From the NCBI GenBank assembly GCA_011800805.1, contig MPNW01000305.1, positions 64,324 through 84,675 on the forward strand: a stretch of 20,352 nt of DNA. The letters are read 5' to 3'. Shown here piece by piece: positions 19,636 to 20,352 of the stretch. Position numbers and translations under genes: made by a program. The notes beneath the pieces were generated by a model. That model was given only the letters and a program-made list of their open reading frames with translations, had not been told where the DNA came from and made no database searches. This stretch comes from Hirudo medicinalis. Its lineage: Eukaryota > Annelida > Clitellata > Hirudinida > Hirudinidae. Within the stretch, counting starts at the first letter, position 1. Every line of letters begins with the position of its first letter.

Positions 19636-19780
19636 GGGGCCATCCATACATGACGTCCACATGTCCACAAAAACTGGATTTTTGCACCTTCCCTCCCCCT
19701 TTCCACAAGTATCCACATCAAGTTACCCCCCTTTTTGGACGTCCACACACCGCCAATATAAAGTGCACATCTATCTCCCT
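19636..19780. mobile_element. Terminus of a GGGGYCATCCATA...GACGTC-type DNA element
   Basis: GGGGCCATCCATACATGACG followed by repeated GTCCACA blocks, a CCCTCCCCC run and an opposing TTTTTGGACGTCCACAC resembles a widespread invertebrate DNA-transposon end in which GTCACA is repeated around CCCCTCCCCC tracts. TCCACA occurs at least five times in about 90 bp. Family identity is from memory of the pattern and uncertain. Confidence 0.35.
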
Positions 19781-19925
19781 AATTTAAAGACCGATACAAT
19801 GACCCTCCACGCCGGGTATCACGAGTTCACGACAAGACAATGCAAGCTGAAAGTGAGGTCCCCTCACGACATCTATAAAGTTCTCACTCGCAATTTATGG
19901 GTCGAATTGTTAAAAAAAAAGTAAT

Positions 19926-20352
19926 ATTTATTATATTACATTTTACCGCGTTTATTGTTTTTGTGGACTTCCACATTCTGCATAGTTTTTCAAGCTGGTC
20001 ATTGACGACACAGCAGTATTTAGATCAAGTTTTGCGTTTATAGATTTTTATTAGTAAGCCTCTGTTCTTTGCAGGATATCATTCCAGAAGAATGTAAATA
20101 CCTGCTTCAAGATGATTTATCTGTCTTAATAGTCCTTTTGCTTCACAGCGTACACACATTTTCTTCAATGTCATCATCAATTTGTTTCAGTACATTCTTA
20201 ATCTGATGTTTAAGTGCCTTCTATGGAGGCAGCGGCATTGACGACGAAGACGAGTTCGCTACAAAGTTTATTTACAACAACGGCAACAATGCTTCGACTG
20301 ACAACATAACTGCTGGAGTAGCAGCGTAGCGACATAGCGGGAAGAGTAGGAG
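19926..20352. other. Right edge: unassigned, with a short open plus frame
   Basis: A plus-strand frame is open from 20207 to a TAG at 20327-20329 (40 codons), containing GGSGIDDEDEFATKFIYN and lying in CpG-richer DNA. A possible splice acceptor (TTTCAG, ending near 20190) lies upstream. No family is recognised, no other exon is visible, and the window ends 23 bp later. It may be an exon, a transposon piece or chance. Confidence 0.3.

Noticed and set aside
1..20352. CRISPR array, phage or bacterial defence system
   Set aside because: No regularly spaced direct repeats and no prokaryotic genes; the genes have spliceosomal introns.

Overview
The window looks like nuclear DNA of an AT-rich, fairly compact invertebrate animal. 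Protein genes are split by many short GT-AG introns (mostly about 56-200 bp), carry metazoan poly(A) signals, and are separated by decayed LINE, hAT and SINE-like repeats. The four multi-exon genes are recognisable animal genes. Nothing bacterial, viral or organellar is seen. The animal lineage cannot be fixed from the sequence alone.

Layout: a BTB-BACK-Kelch protein gene (+, 871-2723, one intron); a decayed hAT transposase remnant (-, 3365-3842); a nine-exon GLRX3/PICOT monothiol glutaredoxin gene (+, 4360-6517) that converges tail to tail, 70 bp apart, on a two-exon MRPS16 gene (-, 6588-7002); a tRNA-like SINE relic just upstream of MRPS16; a decayed LINE (-, 7438-8170); a ten-exon SUCLA2 gene (-, 8913-11064) that uses two GC-AG introns; an unassigned patch with open frames on both strands (11270-11720); a second copy of the same LINE in opposite orientation (+, 12410-13160); a 5'-truncated copy of a different LINE with an intact 82-codon tail and an ATT-rich 3' end (+, 13854-14125); an eight-exon TMEM68-type acyltransferase gene (-, 14673-17466); and a LINE endonuclease/RT fragment (+, about 18290-19588) that runs into two short DNA-transposon-like termini.

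Exon boundaries were worked out by eye, matching splice signals, reading phase and remembered family conservation. All exon lengths sum to open frames: Kelch protein 591 aa, GLRX3 322 aa, MRPS16 117 aa, SUCLA2 447 aa, TMEM68 309 aa.

Three genes touch mitochondrial or Fe-S metabolism (MRPS16: mitoribosome; SUCLA2: TCA cycle; GLRX3: cytosolic Fe-S/iron handling), but they sit on different strands with their own signals, and I see no operon-like arrangement. I did not find a new defence, mobile or regulatory system. The most notable points are the paired GC-AG introns, the inverted LINE copies bracketing SUCLA2, a SINE-like repeat shared by introns of two genes, and a perfect CpG-rich palindrome near the left edge.
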